DNA of 23,358 nt from a virus: IMG/VR virus record IMGVR_UViG_3300017744_000165, positions 1-23,358 of that record; one strand, given 5' to 3'. The translations under genes and the position numbers were made by a program. Positions 1 to 8,007 of the stretch are shown in pieces. Every line of letters begins with the position of its first letter. Position 1 is the first letter of the stretch. The notes under the pieces are model-generated. The model saw only the letters and a list, made by a program, of their open reading frames with translations, was not told the origin of the DNA and did not search any database.

Positions 1-2
1 CA

Positions 3-1340
3 CTTCTCGTCCATGATGAAGCTGGAAAATGGGAGCGTCCGGAAAACATCCTCAATAACTGGCGTGTCACAAAAACCACCCTCAGGCTCGGTTCGAGAAT
101 AATAGGTAAATGTATGATGGGGTCAACGAGTAATTCTCTTGACAAAGGTGGAAATAATTTTAAACAATTATATTATGATTCAGATGTCACAAAAAGAAAT
201 AAAAATGGACAGACTCGTTCTGGATTATATAGTTTGTTCATACCTATGGAATGGAATTACGAAGGATTCATTGATACTTATGGACTACCTGTATTCGACA
301 CCCCAAAAGAAGCCGCTATTGGACCTCATGGTGAAGCTATCGACATCGGTGTCGTTGAACACTGGGAGAATGAAGCAGAAGGTTTAAAAAGTAACCATGA
401 CGCTTTAAATGAGTTTTATAGACAGTTTCCTAGAACTGAAGAGCATGCTTTTAGAGATGAAACAAAAAATAGTATATTTAACCTAGTTAAGTTATATGAG
501 CAAATAGATTATAATGAAGATTTAAAAAGTAGTGGCATAGTTACAAGAGGTAATTTTCAATGGAAAAATGGAGTTAAAGATACTGAAGTAAATTTTTATC
601 CTGATATTAAAGGTAGGTTTTATATTTCATGGATTCCTCCATTAAACCTACAAAATAATGTTGTAATGAAAAATGGTTTTAAAAAACCAGGCAATGAACA
701 TATTGGTGCTTTTGGTTGTGACTCTTATGATATATCAGGTACTGTTGACAGAAGAGGTTCTAAAGGTTCTTTACACGGTTTAACTAAGTTTAGTATGGAA
801 GATTCACCAGTAAATACCTTTTTTTTAGAATATGTTGCTAGACCACAAACGGCAGAAATATTTTTTGAAGATGTGCTTATGTCTTTAATTTTTTATGGAA
901 TGCCATTATTAGCAGAGAATAACAAACCTCGTTTACTTTATTATTTAAAAAGAAGAGGTTATAGAGGTTATTCTATGAATAGACCTGATAAAACATATAA
1001 CAGATTATCAACAACCGAAAAAGAAGTTGGTGGTATACCTAATACAGGCGAAGATATTAAACAAGCTCATGCTGCTGCAATAGAAACATATATACAGCAA
1101 CATGTAGGAATAAAACCAGACGGATCATACGGTTCCATGTATTTTAATAGAACGTTAAATGACTGGTCGAAGTTTGATATAAACAACAGAACAAAATTTG
1201 ATGCTACTATAAGTTCTGGATTAGCTATAATGGCTTGCAATAGACATTTATATACTCCAAGAGCAGATAAAATAGTAAAAACATTAGATTTTGAATTTAA
1301 AAAATACGATAACAGAGGATTTTCTTCAAAAATAATATAA
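3..1340 (+). CDS. terL: Terminase large subunit, 5'-truncated by the window start
   Basis: ATPase/nuclease motor that pumps DNA into the procapsid and cuts it. The frame is open from base 3, so the ATG at 114 is internal and about 37 further codons are visible before it. Those codons carry a Walker B motif (LLVHDE, bases 3-20) and, at bases 93-128, the coupling motif region ending in MMGSTSN. The Walker A part must lie upstream. Downstream, GLYSLFIPMEW (bases 216-248) is typical of the linker region of this family. The nuclease domain follows, with a likely RNase H-fold first acidic motif GCDSYD (about 714-731), a second acidic cluster FFED (about 861-872) and a C-terminal motif region near 1190-1240. 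The gene ends in TAA three bases before the portal start, the usual terL-portal pair. The first 120 bases are clearly richer in GC than the rest. The large-terminase call is secure; the crAss-like affinity is remembered similarity. Confidence 0.93.
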   Translation, partial: LLVHDEAGKWERPENILNNWRVTKTTLRLGSRIIGKCMMGSTSNSLDKGGNNFKQLYYDSDVTKRNKNGQTRSGLYSLFIPMEWNYEGFIDTYGLPVFDTPKEAAIGPHGEAIDIGVVEHWENEAEGLKSNHDALNEFYRQFPRTEEHAFRDETKNSIFNLVKLYEQIDYNEDLKSSGIVTRGNFQWKNGVKDTEVNFYPDIKGRFYISWIPPLNLQNNVVMKNGFKKPGNEHIGAFGCDSYDISGTVDRRGSKGSLHGLTKFSMEDSPVNTFFLEYVARPQTAEIFFEDVLMSLIFYGMPLLAENNKPRLLYYLKRRGYRGYSMNRPDKTYNRLSTTEKEVGGIPNTGEDIKQAHAAAIETYIQQHVGIKPDGSYGSMYFNRTLNDWSKFDINNRTKFDATISSGLAIMACNRHLYTPRADKIVKTLDFEFKKYDNRGFSSKII

Positions 1341-1343
1341 TTA

Positions 1344-3761
1344 ATGTCAAAACAAATAACAAAAGGACAATTTCCTAGTCAATCAGCTAGTGACGGTGAA
1401 AAATCTTCATCTCCTTATGGATTAGAGATTGCAAAAGCTATAGAAGCTGAATGGTTTAAAAGGGACTCAGGATCCGTTAGATACTACGCTAACAGAGACC
1501 AATTTCATAGATTAAGACTTTACGCTAGAGGGGAGCAAAGTATACAAAAATATAAAGATGAATTATCTATAAATGGTGATTTGTCTTATTTAAATTTAGA
1601 CTGGAAGCCAGTACCTATTATTCCAAAATTTGTTGACATTGTAGTTAATGGTATATCAGAAAGAATGTATGATATAAAAGCTTATTCTCAAGATCAAGCT
1701 TCTATAGATACTAGAACAAGTTATGTTGATTCTATTGTAAGAGATATGAAAAACAAATCATTATTTGATGAGTTAGAAAATTCTTTTTCTATTAACATGT
1801 ATAATAATGATAAAGAAACTCTACCAGAAACACAAGAGGAGTTAGAGCTACATATGCAACTTGATTATAAACAATCAATAGAAATAGCTGAAGAAGAAGC
1901 AATAAATAATGTTTTTGATTACAACAAATATGATTTATTAAAAAAGAGATTAGATTATGATTTAGCTGTTGTAGGTATTGGAGCTGTAAAAAATAGTTTT
2001 AATACATCTGAAGGTATAAAAATAGATTATGTTGATCCTGCAGATTTAGTTTACTCATATACTGAATCACCATACTTTGATGACATATATTATGTAGGTG
2101 AAGTTAAAAGAGTCAGTTTAATTGATTTGAAAAAACAATATCCTGAGTTAACTAGTGAAGACATTGAAGAAATAGAAGGATCTAGTAATAGTTCTATGTT
2201 ATATAATAAATCTTATTCTTCATCTGATTCACCGGATAACAATTATGTTTATATTTTATACTTTGAATATAAAACATTTAATAATCAAGTTTATAAAATA
2301 AAAGAAACTTCAACTGGTTCTCAAAAATCTATAAAGAAAACAGATGAATTTAATCCACCTAAAGATTCAGAAAATAGGTTTCAAAAAGTAAATAGATCAA
2401 TAGAGGTTATTTATGAAGGTGCTAAAATAATTGGATCAAATAAATTACTTAAATGGAAGTTAGCCGAAAATATGACAAGACCATATTCTGATATAACAAA
2501 AGCTCAACTATCCTATAGCATTGTTGCTCCTAGAATTTATAAAGGTAAGATAGAATCTTTAGTAGGTCGTATGACAACTTTTGCGGATATGGTTCAATTG
2601 ACTCATTTAAAATTACAACAAGTATTATCTAGAATGGTTCCAGATGGTGTTTATTTAGATGCTGATGGTATAGCTGAAATAGACTTAGGAAATGGAACTA
2701 ATTATAACCCACAAGAAGCATTAAATATGTATTTTCAAACTGGTTCTGTTATAGGTAGATCTATGACTGGTGATGGTGAATATAATCATAGTCGTATGCC
2801 AGTTCAAGAATTACAATCATCTTCTGGTGGACAAAAGATAGCTAGTTTAATTCAATCTTATAATTATTATCTACAAATGATTAGAGATGTTACTGGATTA
2901 AATGAAGCAAGAGATGGTAGTATGCCTGATAAAAATGCTTTAGTAGGCTTACAAAAGTTAGCTGCTGCTAACTCAAATGTTGCTACTAGACACGTATTAC
3001 AAGCTGGATTATATTTAACTTTAAAGACAGCAGAAGCAATATCACTAAGAGTATCTGATGTATTGCAATATGGAAATACAACTCAAGCATTTGTAAATGG
3101 TGTTGGTAAATTTAATGTAGCTAGTTTAAGAGAAATACAAACTCTTCACTTACATGATTTTGGTATATTTTTGGAATTAGCTCCAGACGAAGAACAAAAA
3201 CAAATTCTTGAAAATAATATTCAAATGGCATTACAACAAAAACAAATAGAAATAGAAGATGCTATTGATGCTAGAGAGGTTAAGAATTTAAAATTAGCTA
3301 ACCAATTACTTAAACTAAGAAGAAAGAAAAAGTTTGAAAAAGATAGACAACTTCAAATGGAAAATATCGAAGCTCAAAGTAGATCAAACGCACAAGCTGC
3401 ACAAGCTGCTGCTCAGAGTGAAGCTCAAAAAGAGCAGGTAATAATGCAAGGTAAAGCTAAGATGTCAGAAATTGAACATCAATTTGAAATACAGAAGCTT
3501 GAAAGAGAAGCTGAAATTAAAAAAGAATTAATGTTTCACGAATTTCAACTTAACATGCAACTTAAACAAGCTGAAACACAGGTGATAAATACTAAAGAAG
3601 AATACAAAGAAAATAGAAAAGACAAAAGAACAAAAATACAAGCTACACAACAAAGTGAGCTTATAAACCAGCGACAAACTGGAAAACCACCTAAAGATTT
3701 TGAATCTGCAGGATTTGATAACTTAGGTGGATTTGGATTAGAGCAATTTGATCCAAGATAA
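1344..3761 (+). CDS. Portal protein with long C-terminal helical extension
   Basis: Probable dodecameric portal at the packaging vertex, the channel for DNA entry and exit and the docking site for terminase and tail rings. The product is 805 residues, within the size of crAss-like and P22-type portals. Residues about 50-110 hold the N-terminal region with WKPVPIIPKFVDIVVNGI, typical of portal wings (membrane-protein-like hydrophobicity but no true span). Residues about 494-550 contain the stem/crown part with the signature RDVTGLNEARDG and then NALVGLQKLAAANSN, which I recall from crAss-like portals. Residues about 620-785 form a very long K/Q/E/A-rich predicted helix or coiled coil, followed by a short glycine-rich tail. 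It sits directly after terL, and a scaffold-like gene follows after 26 bases. The role rests on family signature and position. Confidence 0.85.
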   Translation: MSKQITKGQFPSQSASDGEKSSSPYGLEIAKAIEAEWFKRDSGSVRYYANRDQFHRLRLYARGEQSIQKYKDELSINGDLSYLNLDWKPVPIIPKFVDIVVNGISERMYDIKAYSQDQASIDTRTSYVDSIVRDMKNKSLFDELENSFSINMYNNDKETLPETQEELELHMQLDYKQSIEIAEEEAINNVFDYNKYDLLKKRLDYDLAVVGIGAVKNSFNTSEGIKIDYVDPADLVYSYTESPYFDDIYYVGEVKRVSLIDLKKQYPELTSEDIEEIEGSSNSSMLYNKSYSSSDSPDNNYVYILYFEYKTFNNQVYKIKETSTGSQKSIKKTDEFNPPKDSENRFQKVNRSIEVIYEGAKIIGSNKLLKWKLAENMTRPYSDITKAQLSYSIVAPRIYKGKIESLVGRMTTFADMVQLTHLKLQQVLSRMVPDGVYLDADGIAEIDLGNGTNYNPQEALNMYFQTGSVIGRSMTGDGEYNHSRMPVQELQSSSGGQKIASLIQSYNYYLQMIRDVTGLNEARDGSMPDKNALVGLQKLAAANSNVATRHVLQAGLYLTLKTAEAISLRVSDVLQYGNTTQAFVNGVGKFNVASLREIQTLHLHDFGIFLELAPDEEQKQILENNIQMALQQKQIEIEDAIDAREVKNLKLANQLLKLRRKKKFEKDRQLQMENIEAQSRSNAQAAQAAAQSEAQKEQVIMQGKAKMSEIEHQFEIQKLEREAEIKKELMFHEFQLNMQLKQAETQVINTKEEYKENRKDKRTKIQATQQSELINQRQTGKPPKDFESAGFDNLGGFGLEQFDPR

Positions 3762-3787
3762 TTTTTTAAATTTTATAATATTTTATT

Positions 3788-4972
3788 ATGTCAGAAATCA
3801 AAATGAAATCAGTTGAAGACAATATGTCTACAGCTGAAAAAGAACAAGATTTAGTTGATAAAACTAGTGGACAACAAGAAGATGGTGTTTACAAAGTTGA
3901 TTTAACTAAACAAACAGAAGAAAAAACCGTTGAACAACCTCCTGCCGAACAAGTGGAAGAAGCTAAAAAACAAGAGGAACCAGTTGAACAGATTAAAGAG
4001 GAAGAAAAACAAGTTGAACCTCAAGAACAAGAAGAAGTAATAACATTAATTAAAGAAGAAAAAGATGGCGTACAAGTGCAAGAGCAAGGGCAAATACAAG
4101 AAAAGCAGCCCGAAGAAAGTCAAGTCTTACAAGAAGAAGTAAAACTAGAATATCCTGAAGATGTTAAGAAACTCATGGATTTTATGAGTGAAACTGGAGG
4201 AACATTACAGGATTATGTAAAATTAAACGTTGATGTAGAATCACTAGGTGATGATGACTTATTGCTAGAGTACTATAAATCAACAAAACCTCATTTAAAT
4301 AGTGAGGAAATAAATTTCTTGTTAGAAGATAAATTTTCTTATGATGATGAAATAGATAAAGAAAGAGATATTAAAAGAAAAAAATTAAACTACAAAGAAG
4401 AAGTCGCTAGCGCAAAAACATATTTAGCTAACGCAAAAAGTAAATACTATAATGACATAAAATCTGGTTCTAATTTTTCTACGGAAATTAAAGAAGCTGT
4501 AAATTTTTATGATAATTATAAAAAAGAGCAGAACGAACTAACTGCTCAGCAGCAAGAGTCTAACGAAAACTTTATAAATAAAACTAATAGTGTTTTCAGT
4601 GATAAATTCAAAGGTTTTGAGTTTAAAGTCGGTGAAAATAAATTTAGATATAACGTTAAAGATGTTCAGACAACTAAAGAAGCACAAAGTAACATATTAA
4701 GTGCATTTGAGACGTTCTTAGATGACAAAAACATGTTGAAAGATGCTAATGGTTATCATAAAGCACTTTATGCTGCTAGAAATGCTGATTCAATAGCAAA
4801 TCATTTTTATGAACAAGGAAAGTCAGATGCTATAAAGCAAATGTCTTCAGAAGCAAAAAATATTAATATGGATCCTAGAAGGATTGGTCAAAATATAGAT
4901 GCTGGTGGAATGAAAGTGAGAGCTATAAGCGGCGATGATAGTTCAAAATTAAGAATTAAAATTAAAAAATAA
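3788..4972 (+). CDS. Probable capsid scaffolding protein (acidic, Glu/Gln-rich)
   Basis: Likely assists assembly of the capsid shell and is then removed. The product has 394 residues. The first 130 or so are low-complexity and strongly acidic, with repeated runs of E, Q, K and V. The middle (about 130-320) is helical and charged, with segments such as VKKLMDFMSETGG and a possible coiled coil around 195-260. The C-terminal end is basic (KLRIKIKK), as in scaffolds that bind the capsid protein through a basic helix. There is no signal peptide, membrane span or enzyme motif. Its place between portal and major capsid protein is the classical scaffold position. Sequence alone does not prove the function; a virion cargo or decoration protein is the alternative. 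Confidence 0.6.
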   Translation: MSEIKMKSVEDNMSTAEKEQDLVDKTSGQQEDGVYKVDLTKQTEEKTVEQPPAEQVEEAKKQEEPVEQIKEEEKQVEPQEQEEVITLIKEEKDGVQVQEQGQIQEKQPEESQVLQEEVKLEYPEDVKKLMDFMSETGGTLQDYVKLNVDVESLGDDDLLLEYYKSTKPHLNSEEINFLLEDKFSYDDEIDKERDIKRKKLNYKEEVASAKTYLANAKSKYYNDIKSGSNFSTEIKEAVNFYDNYKKEQNELTAQQQESNENFINKTNSVFSDKFKGFEFKVGENKFRYNVKDVQTTKEAQSNILSAFETFLDDKNMLKDANGYHKALYAARNADSIANHFYEQGKSDAIKQMSSEAKNINMDPRRIGQNIDAGGMKVRAISGDDSSKLRIKIKK

Positions 4973-4990
4973 CTTTAAAAAAAACAAATT

Positions 4991-6385
4991 ATGGCAATTA
5001 CATTAGGGAGCGGAACTACAACTCCAGCTCCAGTTAAACAAGCCTTATCAACAAATTACATTGACTTCACATCTTCTGCAACAAAAGGCTGGGCACAACA
5101 ATATCTTCCAGACTTATATGAAGCAGAGATCGAAAAGTTCGGTGATAGATCTGTTGGTGGGTTTTTAAAAATGGTAGGCGCAGAGATGCCTATGAGTTCA
5201 GATCAAATCATTTGGTCAGAACAAGGAAGATTACACCTATCTTATTCAGGTGGTACTTGTGCTGCTGATTCAGGTGGTGCAAACGTTATTTCAGGACTTA
5301 CTAGTCATGCTATTAGAGTAGGGCAAACAGTGGTAGTGAGCGACGGAACAGATGTTGTTAAAGCTTATGTATCAGCAGTTGGTGCTGCACAAATAACAGT
5401 TAAATGTTACACGAACTCTACGGGTTGTGTTGCCGCTGGTATTGCAACAGGAAGTGGTGTTATAAAGCTTTTCGTATACGGTTCTGAATTCAAAAAAGCT
5501 GACACTGGTATGAATGAAGCGGTTAAGCCAAGTTTCCAGTCTTACACTAACAACCCAATTATCTTAAAAGATAAATATGAGATCTCTGGATCTGATGCTT
5601 CTCAAATTGGATGGGTTGAAGTTACAGGTGAAGCTGGTCAGTCAGGTTACTTATGGTATATCAAAGCTGAAGGTGATACTAGAAAGAGATTCGAAGATTA
5701 CTTAGAAATGGCTATGATTGAATCAGAGAAAAACGTTAATACAAATTTAGTAGACATCGCAGGAACTGAAGGTTTATTTGCTGCGGTAAAAGATAGAGGT
5801 CACATCCATGAAGATGGTATTGATGGAAACACTGCTGCTGATGATTTAGCTGATTTTGATAACATGCTTAAGAAATTAGATAAGCAAGGAGCTATTGAGG
5901 AAAATGTATTATTTTTAAATAGAGATTTATCTTTAAATATTGATGATATGTTAGCTGCTCAAAACTCTTATGGTTCTGGTGGTACTTCTTGGGGATTATT
6001 TAATAATTCTGAAGATATGGCAATCAACTTAGGTTTTTCTGGTTTTAGAAGAGGTTCTTATGACTTCTACAAAACTGATTGGAAATACTTAAACGATGCA
6101 TCTACTAGAGGAGAAATTGCTTCTGATGTTACAGGTATATTAGTACCAGCGGGTACTTCATCTGTTTATGACCAAATTCTTGGTAAAAACATCAAAAGAC
6201 CTTTCTTACACGTAAGATACAGAGCTTCACAATCTGATGATAGAAAATTAAAATCTTGGATCACAGGATCTGTTGGTGGAGCATCTACTAGCGATCTTGA
6301 TGCGATGGAGGTACATTACCTATCAGAAAGATGTTTAGTTACACAAGCTGCGAATAACTTCGTACTGTTTGGTAACTTTGCATAA
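4991..6385 (+). CDS. Major capsid protein
   Basis: Main shell protein, 464 residues, expected to take the HK97 fold. The N-terminal part has an amphipathic segment (KGWAQQYLPDLYEAEIEKFG, about 32-51) in the region of the N-arm and E-loop. Residues about 80-170 form a beta-rich, glycine/threonine/valine-rich stretch with three cysteines (C90, C139, C146), which I read as an inserted surface or axial domain. Residues about 190-260 contain YEISGSDASQIGWVEV and the helical segment KRFEDYLEMAMIESEKNVN, the probable spine-helix region. The C-terminal part ends with a beta-rich P-domain-like segment. Codons are richer in C/G-ending forms (AAC, ATC, TTC, GGT, GCA) than in neighbouring genes, which fits very high expression. 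The leader is A-rich without Shine-Dalgarno. A strong hairpin follows the stop codon. The call rests on position, composition, length and recalled similarity to crAss-like capsid proteins. Confidence 0.85.
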   Translation: MAITLGSGTTTPAPVKQALSTNYIDFTSSATKGWAQQYLPDLYEAEIEKFGDRSVGGFLKMVGAEMPMSSDQIIWSEQGRLHLSYSGGTCAADSGGANVISGLTSHAIRVGQTVVVSDGTDVVKAYVSAVGAAQITVKCYTNSTGCVAAGIATGSGVIKLFVYGSEFKKADTGMNEAVKPSFQSYTNNPIILKDKYEISGSDASQIGWVEVTGEAGQSGYLWYIKAEGDTRKRFEDYLEMAMIESEKNVNTNLVDIAGTEGLFAAVKDRGHIHEDGIDGNTAADDLADFDNMLKKLDKQGAIEENVLFLNRDLSLNIDDMLAAQNSYGSGGTSWGLFNNSEDMAINLGFSGFRRGSYDFYKTDWKYLNDASTRGEIASDVTGILVPAGTSSVYDQILGKNIKRPFLHVRYRASQSDDRKLKSWITGSVGGASTSDLDAMEVHYLSERCLVTQAANNFVLFGNFA

Positions 6386-6393
6386 TACTTAAC

Positions 6394-6434
6394 GTAATTT
6401 TTACCCTCGTTTTATTAACGGGGGTAATTATTAC
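6394..6434 (+). terminator. Hairpin terminator candidate after the major capsid gene
   Basis: An 11-base arm at 6401-6411 (TTACCCTCGTT) pairs with 6417-6427 (AACGGGGGTAA) with one G-T wobble and a 5-base loop. An outer 5-base stem (6394-6398 GTAAT with 6430-6434 ATTAC) is separated from it by a symmetrical TT/TT internal loop. The T-rich stretch TTTTATTAATTTTT follows. It starts nine bases after the capsid gene stop, where many phages have a partial terminator that raises capsid mRNA relative to downstream genes. The next gene starts only 28 bases later and no promoter is obvious, so partial read-through is likely. Confidence 0.72.
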
Positions 6435-6461
6435 TTTTATTAATTTTTATTATATTATATC

Positions 6462-7199
6462 ATGACAAAAACAAAAAATAAATGGTCTATCAAGGATAGA
6501 ACATACATACTTAAAAATGAACTTTCTCCATTAACCTTTACAATGAAAAGTAAAAATATATTTTGGTTTGATGAAGAACAAGGTTTTGAAAGAGAATTAA
6601 AATATACTGTTAACCAAAAAACTCCATTTGTAGATGATTTCAAGGGTGATGCTAGACTAGCTCACATTGTATTCGAAGATGGTATGTTGATGGTACCAAA
6701 ACAAAAACAAACACTACAAAAATTATTATCTTTATATCACCCTGGATTAAATAAATTATACTTTGAATATGATCCACAAGAAGAAGCTAAAGATGATTTA
6801 GTAGAGCTTGAACAAAGAATAGAAGCTTTAAATGCAGCTAAAAATTTAAATATAGATGAAGCAGAAGCAATAGTAAGAGTAAACGTAGGATCTTCTGTTG
6901 CTAACATGACATCTAAAGAAATAAAAAGAGATTTATTAGTTTTTGCTAGTAATGATCCAGAATTATTTTTAGAACTAGCCGCTGATGAAAATGTAAACTT
7001 AAGAAACATAGGCTTGAAAGGCGTTGAAGCAAACATAATAAAACTATCAAATGACCAAAGAACTTTTCAGTGGGTTAGTAATGGTAGAAAATTAATGACT
7101 GTACCTTTTGATGAAAATCCATACTCTGCACTTGCAGCTTGGTTCAAAACAGATGAAGGAGTTGAAGTTTTCCAAACATTGGAAAAAAGATTAAAATAG
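6462..7199 (+). CDS. Conserved-type protein downstream of the capsid gene, function unknown
   Basis: A 245-residue soluble protein without signal peptide or membrane span. Residues about 1-75 look beta-rich (ILKNELSPLTFTMKSK, NIFWFDEEQGFERELKY, HIVFEDGMLMVPK). Residues about 88-110 contain SLYHPGLNKLYFEYDP, followed by a helical stretch (about 110-210) that includes EIKRDLLVFASNDPELF and NVNLRNIGLKGVEANII. The C-terminal part has LMTVPFDENPYSALAAWF and a final helix. I recall similar proteins immediately after capsid genes in uncultured marine phages, but no known biochemical role. Position suggests a capsid-associated, head-completion or nucleoid-type protein; this is inference. The gene ends with TAG just before a strong hairpin. 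Confidence 0.7.
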   Translation: MTKTKNKWSIKDRTYILKNELSPLTFTMKSKNIFWFDEEQGFERELKYTVNQKTPFVDDFKGDARLAHIVFEDGMLMVPKQKQTLQKLLSLYHPGLNKLYFEYDPQEEAKDDLVELEQRIEALNAAKNLNIDEAEAIVRVNVGSSVANMTSKEIKRDLLVFASNDPELFLELAADENVNLRNIGLKGVEANIIKLSNDQRTFQWVSNGRKLMTVPFDENPYSALAAWFKTDEGVEVFQTLEKRLK

Positions 7200-7211
7200 T
7201 CACGTATAACG

Positions 7212-7236
7212 GTTAGGCCGCTTTATGTGGCCTAAC
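7212..7236. other. Near-perfect hairpin in the intergenic gap, possible terminator or mRNA-processing element
   Basis: GTTAGGCC (7212-7219) pairs perfectly with GGCCTAAC (7229-7236). The stem can extend inward by a G-T and a C-G pair, leaving the 5-base loop TTTAT. It is one of the few GC-rich stretches in the AT-rich region. No T-run follows on either strand; on the + strand an A-rich leader follows instead. It is therefore not a textbook intrinsic terminator, and mRNA stabilisation, processing or transcriptional pausing are alternatives. Confidence 0.6.
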
Positions 7237-7257
7237 TATTATAAAAAAAAACAAAAT

Positions 7258-8004
7258 ATGGCTATAAGTGTAGATAAAATATACAAAACTGTACTTACAA
7301 TTTTAAATAGAGAACAGAGAGGACAGTTAACACCTGGCCAATTTAATAAATTAGCTCAGCAGGCTCAACTAGAAATATTAGAAAAAACTTTTTATGATTA
7401 TAATAGAGTTTTATCAAAATCAAATGTTATTGGTTCTAATGACGATTATGGCGATTTAGCAAATAATATAAAAGAAAAAATAGATCATTTTTTAAAATTA
7501 AAAGCTGTTGCTATAGATACAACAAATGATTTAATAAATTTAACAGATAATGTTACTGATCTTTATAGATTAATATCTATATATAAAAGTGACAATTTAA
7601 CACAGTTTGAAGAAATAAAAATATCAGAACTTCCTTATGTTTTATCTTCTAAACTTATCTCACCTAGTAGTTCTTATCCTATATACTACAGACAACAAAT
7701 AACAGATGGTTCAAATTTAGATGACGCAGTTAAGTTACTTCCTAGTACTTTAACTGGGAACGTTAATATACATTATATTAAAATACCTAACACTCCTTCT
7801 TGGAATGCTTCTAATACGCCTGGACCAAACAATTCTATAACTTTTTCTTCAGCAAACAGTACTAACTTTGAGTTACATCCATCAGAAGAACCTAGTTTAA
7901 TTACAAAAATACTATCTTACGTTGGTGTAGTAATAAAAGATCCTTTAGTATTACAATCATCATCACAACAAGAGCAGAATAAGTTTAATAAAGAAAATAT
8001 ATAA
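7258..8004 (+). CDS. Probable head-tail connector/ring protein
   Basis: 248 residues from the chosen ATG at 7258. The longer start at 7225 lies in the loop region of a strong hairpin, whereas 7258 follows an A-rich leader (AAAAAAAAACAAAAT) like the neighbouring genes and gives a natural N-terminus (MAISVDKIYKTV). The first 100 residues are helical and include LNREQRGQLTPGQFNKLAQQAQLEIL, a pattern I recall from virion proteins of marine and crAss-like phages in this genome position. The C-terminal half is mixed and beta-rich. There is no enzyme motif or membrane span. Placed between the capsid module and the next connector gene (3-base gap), it probably forms one of the rings under the portal. 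Function is inferred mainly from context. Confidence 0.6.
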   Translation: MAISVDKIYKTVLTILNREQRGQLTPGQFNKLAQQAQLEILEKTFYDYNRVLSKSNVIGSNDDYGDLANNIKEKIDHFLKLKAVAIDTTNDLINLTDNVTDLYRLISIYKSDNLTQFEEIKISELPYVLSSKLISPSSSYPIYYRQQITDGSNLDDAVKLLPSTLTGNVNIHYIKIPNTPSWNASNTPGPNNSITFSSANSTNFELHPSEEPSLITKILSYVGVVIKDPLVLQSSSQQEQNKFNKENI

Positions 8005-8007
8005 CAA

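Noticed and set aside
80-105. tRNA T-arm-like string GGTTCGAGA
   Set aside because: It lies inside the conserved terminase motif region and no acceptor, D- or anticodon arm can be built around it.
139-387. Alternative-frame open frame within terL
   Set aside because: The overlapping terminase frame carries recognisable motifs; this frame has none.
6373-6380. TAACTTTG, an exact match to the Bacteroidetes -7 box TAnnTTTG
   Set aside because: It is inside the capsid gene and no TTTG/TTG -33 box occurs at the expected distance; the hairpin follows it directly.
7197-7235. Read-through of TAG after the 245-residue gene, as in recoded crAss-like phages
   Set aside because: The extension is only 11 codons and reaches a TAA in the hairpin; TAG ends three genes and TGA one, so the standard code fits.
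7225-7257. Earlier ATG at 7225 for the ring protein gene
   Set aside because: It lies within a strong hairpin loop and adds an unnatural Tyr/Lys stretch; the ATG at 7258 has the A-rich leader shared by neighbours.
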